Shown piece by piece: positions 24,771 to 33,435 of a DNA stretch of 64,000 nt. A model generated the notes under the pieces. That model was given only the letters and a program-made list of their open reading frames with translations, made no database searches and was not told the origin of the DNA. The position numbers were made by a program, and so were the translations under genes. Source of the DNA: Pedobacter nyackensis. GTDB taxonomy: Bacteria > Bacteroidota > Bacteroidia > Sphingobacteriales > Sphingobacteriaceae. Every line of letters begins with the position of its first letter. The first letter of the stretch is position 1. The stretch lies in contig NZ_FWYB01000003.1 in assembly GCF_900176505.1 (NCBI RefSeq), forward strand, positions 310,001 to 374,000, given 5' to 3'.

Positions 24771-24778
24771 CAATATTA
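24771..24778 (-). promoter_or_regulatory. Putative -7 element of tRNA-Asn copy 2
   Basis: Minus-strand TAATATTG, same sequence and position relative to the leader hairpin as in copy 1. Confidence 0.4.
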
Positions 24779-24843
24779 GGGGTTTTAATTTATTTATGCA
24801 ATATTTGTAACGAAAAAAAATAAAAAAATAATAAATAATTCAT

Positions 24844-25764
24844 ATGAGCCTGATAATCATAGGTACTGTGGCGTTTGATGCCATTGAAACTCCCTTCGGG
24901 AAAACAGATAAAATAGTAGGTGGAGCCGCAACTTACGCTAGTTTGGCCGCTTCTTACTTCTATGATAAAGTAAAAATCGTTGGAGTTGTAGGTGATGACT
25001 TCCAAAAAAGTGACATTGATACTTTTAATGAACATGGTATCGACACGGAAGGATTGCAGATTAAAGACGGCGAGAAATCGTTCTTCTGGTCGGGTAAATA
25101 TCACAATGATATGAACAGCAGAGATACTTTAGTTACAGAATTAAATGTATTGGCTGATTTTGATCCGATTATTCCGGAGAGTTATCAGGACTGCGAATTT
25201 TTAATGTTAGGTAACCTGACTCCAATTGTTCAGCAGACAGTAATCAACCGTTTGGATAAAAAACCTAAGCTGATTGTATTAGATACGATGAATTTCTGGA
25301 TGGACATCATGATGCCTGATTTATTGGAAACCATTAAAATGGTAGACGTATTGACCATCAATGATGCAGAAGCTCGTCAGTTATCAGGAGAATACTCTTT
25401 AGTAAAAGCTGCAGAAAAAATCCTTCAGATGGGACCGGAATATCTGATCATTAAAAAAGGTGAGCACGGTGCTTTATTGTTCCATGAAGATAAAATCTTC
25501 TCGGCTCCTGCACTTCCATTAGCTGAAGTTTTTGATCCAACAGGAGCTGGTGATACTTTTGCAGGCGGTTTTATTGGTTATATGGCTAAAGTAGGAACCG
25601 TTAACTTCAATAACATGAAGAATGCGATTATTTTCGGTTCAGCATTAGCTTCTTTCTGTGTAGAGAAATTTGGAACAGAAAAAATTCTGAACCTTACTCA
25701 GGAAGAAGTTGCAGCACGCGTACAGGAATTTGTAAGCTTAAGCTCGTTTACCATCGAAGTGTAA
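24844..25764 (+). CDS. PfkB-family sugar kinase
   Basis: ATP-dependent kinase of the ribokinase family, 306 residues. Both signatures are visible: the N-terminal glycine-rich VGGAATYASLAAS (about 20-32) and the C-terminal FDPTGAGDTFAGGFIGY (about 229-245) with the catalytic aspartate of GAGD. ATP-site residues follow (FGSALASFCVEKFGTE). Substrates in the family range from sugars to nucleosides, and the sequence does not fix this one. Monocistronic, with an AT-rich leader and a near-consensus -7 element (AATATTTG at 24800-24807), and ending at a strong terminator. Confidence 0.92.
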   Translation: MSLIIIGTVAFDAIETPFGKTDKIVGGAATYASLAASYFYDKVKIVGVVGDDFQKSDIDTFNEHGIDTEGLQIKDGEKSFFWSGKYHNDMNSRDTLVTELNVLADFDPIIPESYQDCEFLMLGNLTPIVQQTVINRLDKKPKLIVLDTMNFWMDIMMPDLLETIKMVDVLTINDAEARQLSGEYSLVKAAEKILQMGPEYLIIKKGEHGALLFHEDKIFSAPALPLAEVFDPTGAGDTFAGGFIGYMAKVGTVNFNNMKNAIIFGSALASFCVEKFGTEKILNLTQEEVAARVQEFVSLSSFTIEV

Positions 25765-25785
25765 GGAGTATCGATCATTACATAG

Positions 25786-25818
25786 AAAAGGCTACTCAGT
25801 GTTGATGAGTAGCCTTTT
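25786..25818. terminator. Bidirectional terminator
   Basis: 13-bp stem AAAAGGCTACTCA/TGAGTAGCCTTTT with a 7-base loop between the convergent kinase and cytochrome b5-like genes. Confidence 0.85.
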
Positions 25819-25819
25819 C

Positions 25820-26059
25820 TTATACAAACAGTTTTCCAACTGCCTCAAACTTCTCAAATACGGTTTCCGTATGCGGAGCGTCAAATAGCTCTTCCGTCAA
25901 ATCCTGCCCGGCCCAATGTTCGTAGTGTTTGCCATTGCGCCACAACCTACTTTCGGTAACATCATAAATCACACCCTTAAGGGCTACCCATATTTCGGGC
26001 TTGTCCTGCCCGTTACGTAACGCAAGCTGTTGTTTGGTGTATAACGGCAGATTATCCAT
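25820..26059 (-). CDS. Cytochrome b5-like heme-binding domain protein
   Basis: A 79-residue single-domain protein. The opening LPLYTKQQLALRNGQDKPEI matches the start of cytochrome b5-like heme/steroid-binding domains, followed by WVALKGVIYDVTESRLWRNG and HYEHWAGQDLTEELFDAPH. The histidines in YEHWAG and DAPH are the likely heme or ligand contacts. The ATG at 26059 was chosen because the longer reading frame begins at TTG (26092) and adds residues not in the family. It overlaps the upstream membrane-protein gene by 8 bases, suggesting coupled translation and a shared role. Electron donor or ligand unknown. Confidence 0.85.
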   Translation of the reverse strand: MDNLPLYTKQQLALRNGQDKPEIWVALKGVIYDVTESRLWRNGKHYEHWAGQDLTEELFDAPHTETVFEKFEAVGKLFV

Positions 26060-26732
26060 TAACTTTAGCCATTTTGCTTTTAAAAAACTCAAAAAGGTAT
26101 ACCGTCATCAAAAGCATTCCCATAAAGTAAAAGTAGGCCTCGATAGGGAGATGGACCACATATAATTTCAAACTCGCTTTTTCATTAAAAATCAGGATGG
26201 ATTGATTTTTAATGATTATGCATACCAAATAAAAAGGGATCAGCAAAGCCACATAGGCTCTGTAAAAGCGATACATGAACCTCAATTTATTTTTATACTC
26301 AACGTACAGCAACAGCGTAAGTAAAACAAAGAAGGTAGTTGCAGTGTACCATTTCAGATAGCCGAAAAACAATAAGGCAATGCAAACACCCAGTAAGAGG
26401 TTGCTGATGGATAAACTGAATTTTTCAAAACGGTTATCCGGGAACCGGTTGTTCAAAAAGCTGTATAGGTATAAGCTGGCCGCAGGAGCAATAAAGCAAA
26501 GCAGTATGCCTTCAATAGGTAGTCCCGCTACATTGTAGCCACTTAATAGGTTAGCATTGGCAGACATGATTCCTAATGCTGTAAATAGCAATGCAAAGAG
26601 GGAAAATAGAATTCCCGTTAAACAAACTGCGGGAAATACTGTTTTCATATAATCGTTGTTCATAAATGAGGATAAATTCAGGCTCAAAAGTAACAATTTG
26701 TGTAACAGCTGCAATTTCTTTATGTTTATCAT
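26052..26732 (-). CDS. Lycopene-cyclase-domain-like integral membrane protein (divergent)
   Basis: A 226-residue membrane protein with about six to seven helices. It matches the two-repeat layout of the CrtYc/CrtYd lycopene cyclase domain: VFPAVCLTGILF, LFTALGIM, then NVAGLPIEGILLCFIAPAAS in the first half, and YVVHLPIEAYFYFMGMLLM followed by VYLFEFF in the second. The family motif PxE(E/D) is PIEG and PIEA here, so the second acidic residue is lost in both repeats, and the usual D before xxFT is replaced. It may not cyclise lycopene. No other carotenoid gene is near. It overlaps the cytochrome b5-like gene. Internal ATGs at 26663 and 26648 are possible starts. Confidence 0.7.
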   Translation of the reverse strand: MINIKKLQLLHKLLLLSLNLSSFMNNDYMKTVFPAVCLTGILFSLFALLFTALGIMSANANLLSGYNVAGLPIEGILLCFIAPAASLYLYSFLNNRFPDNRFEKFSLSISNLLLGVCIALLFFGYLKWYTATTFFVLLTLLLYVEYKNKLRFMYRFYRAYVALLIPFYLVCIIIKNQSILIFNEKASLKLYVVHLPIEAYFYFMGMLLMTVYLFEFFKSKMAKVNG

Positions 26733-26801
26733 TATTCCTAAGGCAATAACCGTTTAATTTTCTGACTAGGAATAAATCAATATTTTTATAAGTTTTAAAT
26801 C

Positions 26802-27704
26802 ATGTCAAACATCAATCTGATAATTGAAGAGCGCCCCGCCAGTATAGGTAGCTTTATGGTGGGTCGTTTGCTGCCTTTTCGGGAGAAAAGAATGGTAGGT
26901 CCTTTTGCATTCATCGACCATATGGGGCCGGTGTGTCTGAGTGATAGTGAAAATGTCGATGTTCCCCCACACCCGCATATTGGGTTGTCAACGCTAACCT
27001 ATTTATTTGAAGGGAGTATCATGCATCGCGATAGCATGGGCAATGAAGTGGAAATAAAACCCGGTCAGGTAAACTGGATGACTGCAGGGAAAGGTATTGT
27101 ACATTCGGAAAGAACACCGGGCTACCTTCGTAACTCTGATAAAATGCTACATGGCTTGCAGATCTGGGTGGCATTGCCTAAAGAACTGGAAGAAATGGAA
27201 CCTGAATTTTTCCATGTGGAGGAAGCGGGTATGCCGGAATGGACAGAGCAAGGTGTGCATTTTAAACTGATAGCAGGTGAAGTATTTGGAAGGAAATCAG
27301 CGGTTCCTGTTTATAGTCCGCTTTATTTTATAGAGCTAAAATCAACCGGCCGGCAGTCGGTTAAAATAGGGGAGCATTTATTTGGCGAGAGTGCACTATA
27401 TATCCTTGATGGAGGCATAGAGGCCGAAGGCAACACTTTTAGTCCTAAGCAACTTCTTGTAGCAAAAGACAGCAAGCTTTGTGCATTTGATATGCTGGAA
27501 AATACCACCATTTATATTTTTGGTGGTGAACCCTTGCCTGAAGAACGGATCATTTATTGGAATTTTGTAGCTACAACGCCTGAGCGGATTGAAGAGGCTA
27601 AAACAATGTGGCTCGAGCAAACCTTCCCTCCGGTGCCCGGAGAGACGGAGTTTGTTCCACTTCCTCTACAAAATAAAAATATAAAACCTCAACATCCTAA
27701 TTAG
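26802..27704 (+). CDS. Pirin-family protein
   Basis: Bicupin protein of 300 residues. The N-terminal cupin carries the Fe(II)-binding set: two histidines in VPPHPHIGLSTLTYLFEG, then a histidine and glutamate in KGIVHSERTP. MHRDSMGNEVEIKPGQVNWM lies between them. The C-terminal cupin (about 165-280) is the usual Pirin_C part (SPLYFIELKS, FGGEPLPEERIIYWNFV). Some bacterial pirins have quercetinase activity, others act as regulators; neither can be assigned here. It precedes an oxidoreductase gene by 128 bases. Confidence 0.93.
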   Translation: MSNINLIIEERPASIGSFMVGRLLPFREKRMVGPFAFIDHMGPVCLSDSENVDVPPHPHIGLSTLTYLFEGSIMHRDSMGNEVEIKPGQVNWMTAGKGIVHSERTPGYLRNSDKMLHGLQIWVALPKELEEMEPEFFHVEEAGMPEWTEQGVHFKLIAGEVFGRKSAVPVYSPLYFIELKSTGRQSVKIGEHLFGESALYILDGGIEAEGNTFSPKQLLVAKDSKLCAFDMLENTTIYIFGGEPLPEERIIYWNFVATTPERIEEAKTMWLEQTFPPVPGETEFVPLPLQNKNIKPQHPN

Positions 27705-27735
27705 AAAATATACTACCTATTTTTACCCTAATGAA

Positions 27736-27769
27736 CCCGACATGCTTAGAATATTTTAATCATGCCGGG
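27736..27769. other. Hairpin between pirin and MDR genes
   Basis: CCCGACATG and CATGCCGGG arms (one mismatch, 8 pairs) with a 16-base AT-rich loop. No T-run follows, so it is not a standard terminator. It could stabilise the pirin mRNA end or be a binding site. Confidence 0.3.
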
Positions 27770-27832
27770 GTCCATCTGACAATTAAACCGCAGGAGGCAG
27801 CTTGAAGGCAAAAAAAAACAATAAATAAATAG

Positions 27833-28846
27833 ATGAAAGCAGCATACTTAGAAGGAAACACCCAGCCATATATCGTAAAAGAAATTCCAACTCCTGTTCC
27901 CACTGATCAGGAAGTTTTAATAAAGCTGGAGTATTCTGCTTTTAATCAAAGAGACATCAGGGTACAAAAGGGTATTTACGCCGGGGCTCCCTTGCCGGAA
28001 GGTGGATTGGCAATTGGCTCTGATGGCTATGGTAAAGTTGTAGAACTCGGTAAAAATGCAGATCCATCCTGGTTAGGGAAATCGGTTGTGATTAACCCGG
28101 GACGTAATTGGGGAGATAACCCTGATGCTTTTGGTCCTGATTTTACAATAATGGGGTCTCCTGATCAGGGAACTTTTGCCGAGTATATTGCGGTTGATCA
28201 GCAATATATCCAGGTAAAACCAGCGCATTTAACAGAAGAGGAGGCTGGTGCTTTGCCTTTGGCCGGATTAACCACTTATCGTGCGGTGTTTACCAAAGCC
28301 AGACTGAGGGCCGGTGAAAAGGTTTTAGTAACGGGTATAGGTGCGGGGACAGCGTTGCTGGCACTAGAGTTTGCCATTGCAGCAGGTGCCGAAGTTTATG
28401 TAACATCTGGTACCGAAAGTAAGTTGCAAAGGGCTATTGCTATGGGCGCAAAAGGCGGATTTAATTATAAAGATGAAGATTGGGCTACACAAGCCAATGC
28501 GAAGACGGGGGGCTTCGATGTCGTACTAGATAGTGCTTCGGGTAAGGGTTTTGCTAAGTTGATAACTGTGCTAAAACCAGGTGGCCGACTGGTATTTTGG
28601 GGTGGCACAGACGGGCCCATCGAGAATATTGTTCCTGCCAGTATCTATTGGAAAAACCTGTCTATTTTGGGAACTACATTGGGCAACAACCAGGAGTTTG
28701 CTGACATGCTCGCTTTTTCGGAAAAACACAACATAAAGCCGGTTATTGATAAGGTATTCCCATCCCTGGCTCATGCGCAGGAGGCTGCGGAGTATTTGGC
28801 TTCAGGTGCACAGTTTGGGAAGGTCGTGCTACGGAATATAGTTTAA
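27833..28846 (+). CDS. Zinc-independent MDR oxidoreductase (quinone oxidoreductase-like)
   Basis: Medium-chain dehydrogenase/reductase of 337 residues. The N-terminal GroES-like domain (about 25-120) is followed by a Rossmann domain with VLVTGIGAGTALLALEFAIA at about residues 163-182. The catalytic-zinc cysteine/histidine set of alcohol dehydrogenases is absent, and the AFNQRDIRVQKGIY and LPLAGLTTYRAVF segments point to the NADPH-quinone reductase side of the family. Substrate unknown. It overlaps the convergent hydroxylase gene by four bases, so no terminator separates them. Confidence 0.88.
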   Translation: MKAAYLEGNTQPYIVKEIPTPVPTDQEVLIKLEYSAFNQRDIRVQKGIYAGAPLPEGGLAIGSDGYGKVVELGKNADPSWLGKSVVINPGRNWGDNPDAFGPDFTIMGSPDQGTFAEYIAVDQQYIQVKPAHLTEEEAGALPLAGLTTYRAVFTKARLRAGEKVLVTGIGAGTALLALEFAIAAGAEVYVTSGTESKLQRAIAMGAKGGFNYKDEDWATQANAKTGGFDVVLDSASGKGFAKLITVLKPGGRLVFWGGTDGPIENIVPASIYWKNLSILGTTLGNNQEFADMLAFSEKHNIKPVIDKVFPSLAHAQEAAEYLASGAQFGKVVLRNIV

Positions 28847-29733
28847 CTTTGTTCCAGCAGCTGTCGCTGCATTACTTTTGCAGTTTGTGTACTGCCATCA
28901 TGGCTCCATCCGGGAGGGTAAATAAAATATTTAATCTTATCTATTAACCTGGATGCCTTTTTAACATCGGCCATTAATGCTTTGAATTCATGAAAAATGA
29001 TGTTCACTGCACCGGTGTCTTTGGGTTGCTTGGTTAGCCCATATATCACATCTTCCTCGGGTAGTTCCTCTTGGAATGTGCCGAAAATCCGGTCCCATAT
29101 AATAAGTACCATACCCATATTTTTATCCAGATAACGCAAGTTTCTGGCATGGTGTACGCGATGGTGGGAGGGGGTTACAAAGATGTATTCGAATACAGGA
29201 TGTAATTTGCCAATGGTTTGCGTATGTACCAGGTTGCCATAAATCTGGGTAATGAGGTAGGCAAAAAGGATGTCGAACGCATTGAAACCCATAAAGGCTA
29301 AGGGAAGATAAAAGAATACCCGATATAAGGGCTCAAAAACGGTAGATCTGAAGCCCGTTGTGAGGTTGAAATACTCAGATGAATGATGGGTAACATGCAT
29401 GGCCCAAAAGAACCGTACGTAATGTCCTGTATAGTGTAGCACCCAATAGAGGAAGTCCTGTACAAGGATTAACATAATCCAATACAGGTAAAGGTTCGGG
29501 ATTTGAAACAACCGGTAGTGCCTGTATACATATTCCAATAGCATAAATGTGCCTGCCTTAGTGCTCATATTTACTAAAAAGGCAGCCGTCATCAGGTATA
29601 TGTTGGTCAGCGTATCACGCCCACGATAGTGTTTTCTATCGTGAGCGTAACTGAAATACATTTCAATTAAACTGAGTAAAGCAACAAAGCCGAATAAAGT
29701 AATTATAGCTATGTTTTTATCTAATTCAGTCAT
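28843..29733 (-). CDS. Sterol desaturase/fatty-acid hydroxylase family protein
   Basis: Integral-membrane diiron hydroxylase, 296 residues with about four helices. The histidine clusters of the family are present: HYTGH near residue 105, HVTHH near 120, and THH-type SHHRVHH near 190. The usual reaction is O2-dependent hydroxylation or desaturation of a lipid. The N-terminal half resembles bacterial sterol desaturase-like proteins rather than CrtZ. It follows the DUF4249 gene by nine bases, so it may be cotranscribed with the TonB-receptor cassette upstream, an unusual companion for an outer-membrane transporter. Confidence 0.9.
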   Translation of the reverse strand: MTELDKNIAIITLFGFVALLSLIEMYFSYAHDRKHYRGRDTLTNIYLMTAAFLVNMSTKAGTFMLLEYVYRHYRLFQIPNLYLYWIMLILVQDFLYWVLHYTGHYVRFFWAMHVTHHSSEYFNLTTGFRSTVFEPLYRVFFYLPLAFMGFNAFDILFAYLITQIYGNLVHTQTIGKLHPVFEYIFVTPSHHRVHHARNLRYLDKNMGMVLIIWDRIFGTFQEELPEEDVIYGLTKQPKDTGAVNIIFHEFKALMADVKKASRLIDKIKYFIYPPGWSHDGSTQTAKVMQRQLLEQS

Positions 29734-29742
29734 CTTTTTAGA

Positions 29743-30546
29743 TTAAGGTATTGTTATTGTTTTTCGTTGTACGGTATGCGCACTAAAAAAGCCAATTGCA
29801 CCACCACTGATGTTGGTTAAGGGATTACTTGGAGCGGCACCATTATCAGATCCGTTTGCATCAAACAGGCTAAACAGATAAGTATAAACGGCTGGATCTA
29901 TACAATGCAGCTCTGCAGTTAATTTATCTCCCTTTTTAAAGTTTAACGCCTTGTTTTTTGTATTATTTTCAAACGGCAGGTAGTCGTTAATTTCCCGACC
30001 GTTACTAAAATCATCATTTATCACTCTATATTCTTTCTGGATTTTGTCGTTAACGAACTGTTGAAACCAGTAAAAGTTTTTAGTCTCTAAAGGGTCCTTA
30101 AATTTCACCATTGGCGTTACTCTTATTGTGTCGTAATCATTTGGCTTGAGGGTGAAATCAATAAAAGGAACAACTTGTGGCATGGTACTGCTAGCTTTGA
30201 ATAACTCATCTTTGATGCTAACGGTTAAATTATAGGTTTCGCCAGGCGTACCATTAATAGCGGCAGTTTCGTAAATACCCTTTCCTGTTTCAGTTAACAC
30301 AATAGTAATGCCTTTGTTTTCAATTTTTACCAGGGCACCACTGATTCCATTAAATTGATTATCATCACTAAATGCTTTGGTTTCGCTGATCTGTATTTTG
30401 GAGATGCCCGGCTCGTTCGTAATGATACCTTCAATAACATATTTTGGCTCGTTTTCCTTGAGCTTAAGGTCTATGGCTTTTTCGCATGACCATTGTATCG
30501 AAATCATCAGCAAAATTATAATGGGAAGTATTTTTTTCATTAACAT
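29743..30546 (-). CDS. DUF4249-family lipoprotein
   Basis: A 267-residue lipoprotein with lipobox WSC (cysteine about 21) and the DUF4249 opening AIDLKLKENEPKYVIEGIIT, QISETKAFSDDN and TPGETYNLTV. DUF4249 proteins are encoded next to TonB receptors in Bacteroidota and are thought to act like SusD as outer-membrane partners. Here it follows the TonB receptor by 60 bases. An ATG two codons in (30540) is an equally good start. The C terminus ends HTVQRKTITIP, slightly shorter than some relatives. Confidence 0.88.
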   Translation of the reverse strand: MLMKKILPIIILLMISIQWSCEKAIDLKLKENEPKYVIEGIITNEPGISKIQISETKAFSDDNQFNGISGALVKIENKGITIVLTETGKGIYETAAINGTPGETYNLTVSIKDELFKASSTMPQVVPFIDFTLKPNDYDTIRVTPMVKFKDPLETKNFYWFQQFVNDKIQKEYRVINDDFSNGREINDYLPFENNTKNKALNFKKGDKLTAELHCIDPAVYTYLFSLFDANGSDNGAAPSNPLTNISGGAIGFFSAHTVQRKTITIP

Positions 30547-30606
30547 GTAATTTGATTTTTAATGGTGATGAAGCGATCATGTGCTGTACATGATGATTTC
30601 ATATTG

Positions 30607-33252
30607 TTAAAATTTAAAATTATAGGAAACTGATGGAACGAACCTAAATAGGGTTGTTTTTATGGCTTCCGTTCTATTGGGGTCTGTTTCTTTATCTTTA
30701 AAGACAATGCGGAAGGCGTTTTCTCTGCCATAGGCATTGTAAAGACTAAAGTTAAGTTCCGATGAGTATTTTTTGGTCTGCTTTAATAAGCGTGTAGCCC
30801 CCAGGTCGAGGCGATGATAGCTCGGCATCCGATCGGCATTACGCTCCGAAAAATAGAAATAACTATGACCAAGTAGCTTGTACTTTCCAGTAGGGAAGGT
30901 TACTGCATTTCCGGTTGCAAATACCCAGTTGGCAGAGAGCGACCATTTTTTACTGAGTTGGTACATACTCACCAATGAAATGTCGTGTGTTCTGTCTTGC
31001 CTTGCATTGTACCAGTTGTTATCGTTAATGCCATCAATTTTTCTTTCTGTTTTAGATAGAGTATAAGCAATCCAGCCGGTTAGCTTCCCATTTTTCTTTT
31101 TCAATAAAAATTCTGCACCATAGGCTCTTCCTTTTCCATAAAGCAATTGGCTCTCTATAGGTTTATTGGTGTAAATATCTGCTCCATTTCTATAATCGAT
31201 CTGGTTTTGCAGGGTCTTATAATAGGTTTCAACTGTTAGTTCGTAATTGTCATTAGCGAGGTTTTTATAGTAACCTAAGGATACCTGATCGCTCAGTTCG
31301 GGCTTAATGATGTTGGTGCTGGCCACCCATCTATCCGTTGGGGAAGAAGCATTGGAGTTAGAGATGAGATGCAGGTTTTGTGCATTCCTCACATAAGAGG
31401 CCTTAATGGAGGTTGAGCTGTTTAACTGTAAGGCTGCAGCTAGCCTTGGTTCAAGGTTTACATAGGTTTTTACAATCTCACCACTTTCATAGCTGGTAGT
31501 TCCGGTTACATTGCCAGCTGGATCAAGTGTAAAGTATTCGCCTTTTCCAAGGATACTGAAGGCCGAAACGCGCAATCCATAAGTGAAACTCAAAGTATTG
31601 TTTGCTTTCCAGGTATTGCTGGCATAAACGGCATTTTCGAGTGAGTATCGGTTTTGAAGATCCTGTGATATAAGGCCTGAGTTGCCTGAGGCCCGGACTT
31701 CACCAGGTTTAATGGTATGGTAGATGGAGTTCAGTCCAAAACTTAATGTGTTCTTATCATTGGCATACCATTGCAAATCTTCCTTAAAGTTCCAGTCTCT
31801 GATCTGAGAAAACAGGCTTAAAGAGCTTTCATCATCGGTCGACTGGATTTTATAGTTGTAGTTGCTGAATATTAAGGAGGTGTTTGAGAACAGCTTGCTG
31901 CTAAAAACATGGTTCCATCTTAAGGTTGATGTTGCATTTCCCCAATCTATACCTGCTACCTTGTCTGCACCCAGCACATCCTTGCCAAAATAGCCCGAAA
32001 CAAACAAGCGGTCTTTATTGCCTAGTATATAGTTCGCCTTCAGGTTAACATCGTAAAAATAAAGCTTGGTATCTTTGGTAGCTGAGTCGCCGGAAAACTT
32101 GAGAAGCATATCGGCATAGGTTCTTCGTGCAGAGATCAGGAAGGATGATTTTTCCTTTTGTATCGGTCCTTCAATATTTATTCTGGCTGCAATTAATCCC
32201 ACACCACCATTTACGCCAAACTTCTGGTTATTCCCATCGTTCATTTTTACGTCGAGTACTGAAGATAAACCACCTCCATATTGTGCCGGCATTCCGCTTT
32301 TGTAAAGTGTAACGTTTTTAATGGCGTCGGAATTAAAAGTAGAGAAAAATCCAAGCAGGTGAGAAGCATTGTAAACGGGAGCTTCATCTAAAAGGATCAT
32401 ATTTTGATCGGCACTACCTCCGCGCACAAAGAAACCGCCGGTTCCTTCGCCCGAAGTTTTAACGCCCGGTAAAAGCTGAAGGGTTTTAATCACATCGCGT
32501 TCTCCAAGTAGCACGGGTACGTTTTTGGTTTCGCTGATGCTTAGACGCTCCATTCCCATCTGTGGGTTTTCAATGTTTCTTTTAGACGGGTTTGAGGTAA
32601 TCGTTACTGTTTCCAACTCATTCATATCATCCTCAAGGGGTATGTTTAAACTGGTGTTTTTAGTCAGTTCTATGGTGTTTTTATAGTTTTTTGAGCCAAT
32701 AGCATTTACAGTGATGGTATAACTACCTACAGGCAGACTGAGGGAGTAAAAACCATACTCATTGCTTGATGTAGCATAGTTGGTTCCGGCTATGCGGACA
32801 GTGGCAGCAATAAGGGTTTCGCCAGTACTCGCCGATTTAATAATACCACTTAAAGTCCGTTTGCTCTGATGTTGTGCCGGATTTGCCGCCGGTTCGGCAT
32901 CCGGCTTTTTTTCTTTACTGGTATTAAATCGTATAAAAACATCCTTACCCAAAGGGCTAAATTGTATGGGATGCCCTTCAAATGCAGCATCCAATGCTTC
33001 AGAAAGGGTTTGGTTTTTAGCATCAACATTGATTTTTATTTTACTTTCGGCTATCTGTTCGTTGTAGGTGAATTTAACTTTACTTATCGCACTGATCTTA
33101 TCCAGAGCCGCTTTTAAGGGCTCCTCTTTCAGTGTAATGGTGATTTTCCTGGTAAGCGGGCTTTGCGCCATAACCTGGATTTGTACAATGAGAAGCAGTA
33201 GCAATATTATAGCAATGCCTGTCAGGAACCTGATTGGTCCATTTGATTTCAT
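30607..33252 (-). CDS. TonB-dependent outer-membrane receptor with STN domain
   Basis: An 881-residue receptor of the FecA-like signalling type. It has a signal peptide (about 8-30), STN domain (about 36-100: ITLKEEPLKAALDKISAISK), carboxypeptidase-regulatory-like domain (about 130-215: LSGIIKSASTGETLIAATVR), TonB plug (about 230-345: VPVLLGERDVIKTLQLLPGV, GFFVRGGSADQNMILLDEAP) and a 22-strand-type barrel ending RFVPSVSYNFKF. It is the output of the sigma/FecR pair upstream and is followed by DUF4249. It is the shorter 'SusC-unlike' form that pairs with DUF4249 rather than SusD. Ligand unknown. Confidence 0.93.
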   Translation of the reverse strand: MKSNGPIRFLTGIAIILLLLLIVQIQVMAQSPLTRKITITLKEEPLKAALDKISAISKVKFTYNEQIAESKIKINVDAKNQTLSEALDAAFEGHPIQFSPLGKDVFIRFNTSKEKKPDAEPAANPAQHQSKRTLSGIIKSASTGETLIAATVRIAGTNYATSSNEYGFYSLSLPVGSYTITVNAIGSKNYKNTIELTKNTSLNIPLEDDMNELETVTITSNPSKRNIENPQMGMERLSISETKNVPVLLGERDVIKTLQLLPGVKTSGEGTGGFFVRGGSADQNMILLDEAPVYNASHLLGFFSTFNSDAIKNVTLYKSGMPAQYGGGLSSVLDVKMNDGNNQKFGVNGGVGLIAARINIEGPIQKEKSSFLISARRTYADMLLKFSGDSATKDTKLYFYDVNLKANYILGNKDRLFVSGYFGKDVLGADKVAGIDWGNATSTLRWNHVFSSKLFSNTSLIFSNYNYKIQSTDDESSLSLFSQIRDWNFKEDLQWYANDKNTLSFGLNSIYHTIKPGEVRASGNSGLISQDLQNRYSLENAVYASNTWKANNTLSFTYGLRVSAFSILGKGEYFTLDPAGNVTGTTSYESGEIVKTYVNLEPRLAAALQLNSSTSIKASYVRNAQNLHLISNSNASSPTDRWVASTNIIKPELSDQVSLGYYKNLANDNYELTVETYYKTLQNQIDYRNGADIYTNKPIESQLLYGKGRAYGAEFLLKKKNGKLTGWIAYTLSKTERKIDGINDNNWYNARQDRTHDISLVSMYQLSKKWSLSANWVFATGNAVTFPTGKYKLLGHSYFYFSERNADRMPSYHRLDLGATRLLKQTKKYSSELNFSLYNAYGRENAFRIVFKDKETDPNRTEAIKTTLFRFVPSVSYNFKF

Positions 33253-33405
33253 ATAGATGTTGGTGTGTTAGTGTTATTAAGCCTGGTAATTTATTTCTAC
33301 TACTGCATCATAAATTCATGCAGGATTCATAACTTTATAATTGAATATTGATTTATCTGCCCTTTAGTTCTCAAGGCTTGGGCATTTTAAATTGATTTAG
33401 ATACT

Positions 33406-33434
33406 TGCCTGGTTGTGTAATTCATTGCCAGGCA
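33406..33434. other. Hairpin between FecR and TonB-receptor genes
   Basis: TGCCTGG and CCAGGCA arms (7 bp) with a 15-base loop, one base past the fecR stop. Followed by TTTATTTTAT only on the plus strand. In the direction of transcription it lacks a T-run, so it may attenuate or protect the upstream mRNA rather than terminate. Confidence 0.35.
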
Positions 33435-33435
33435 T

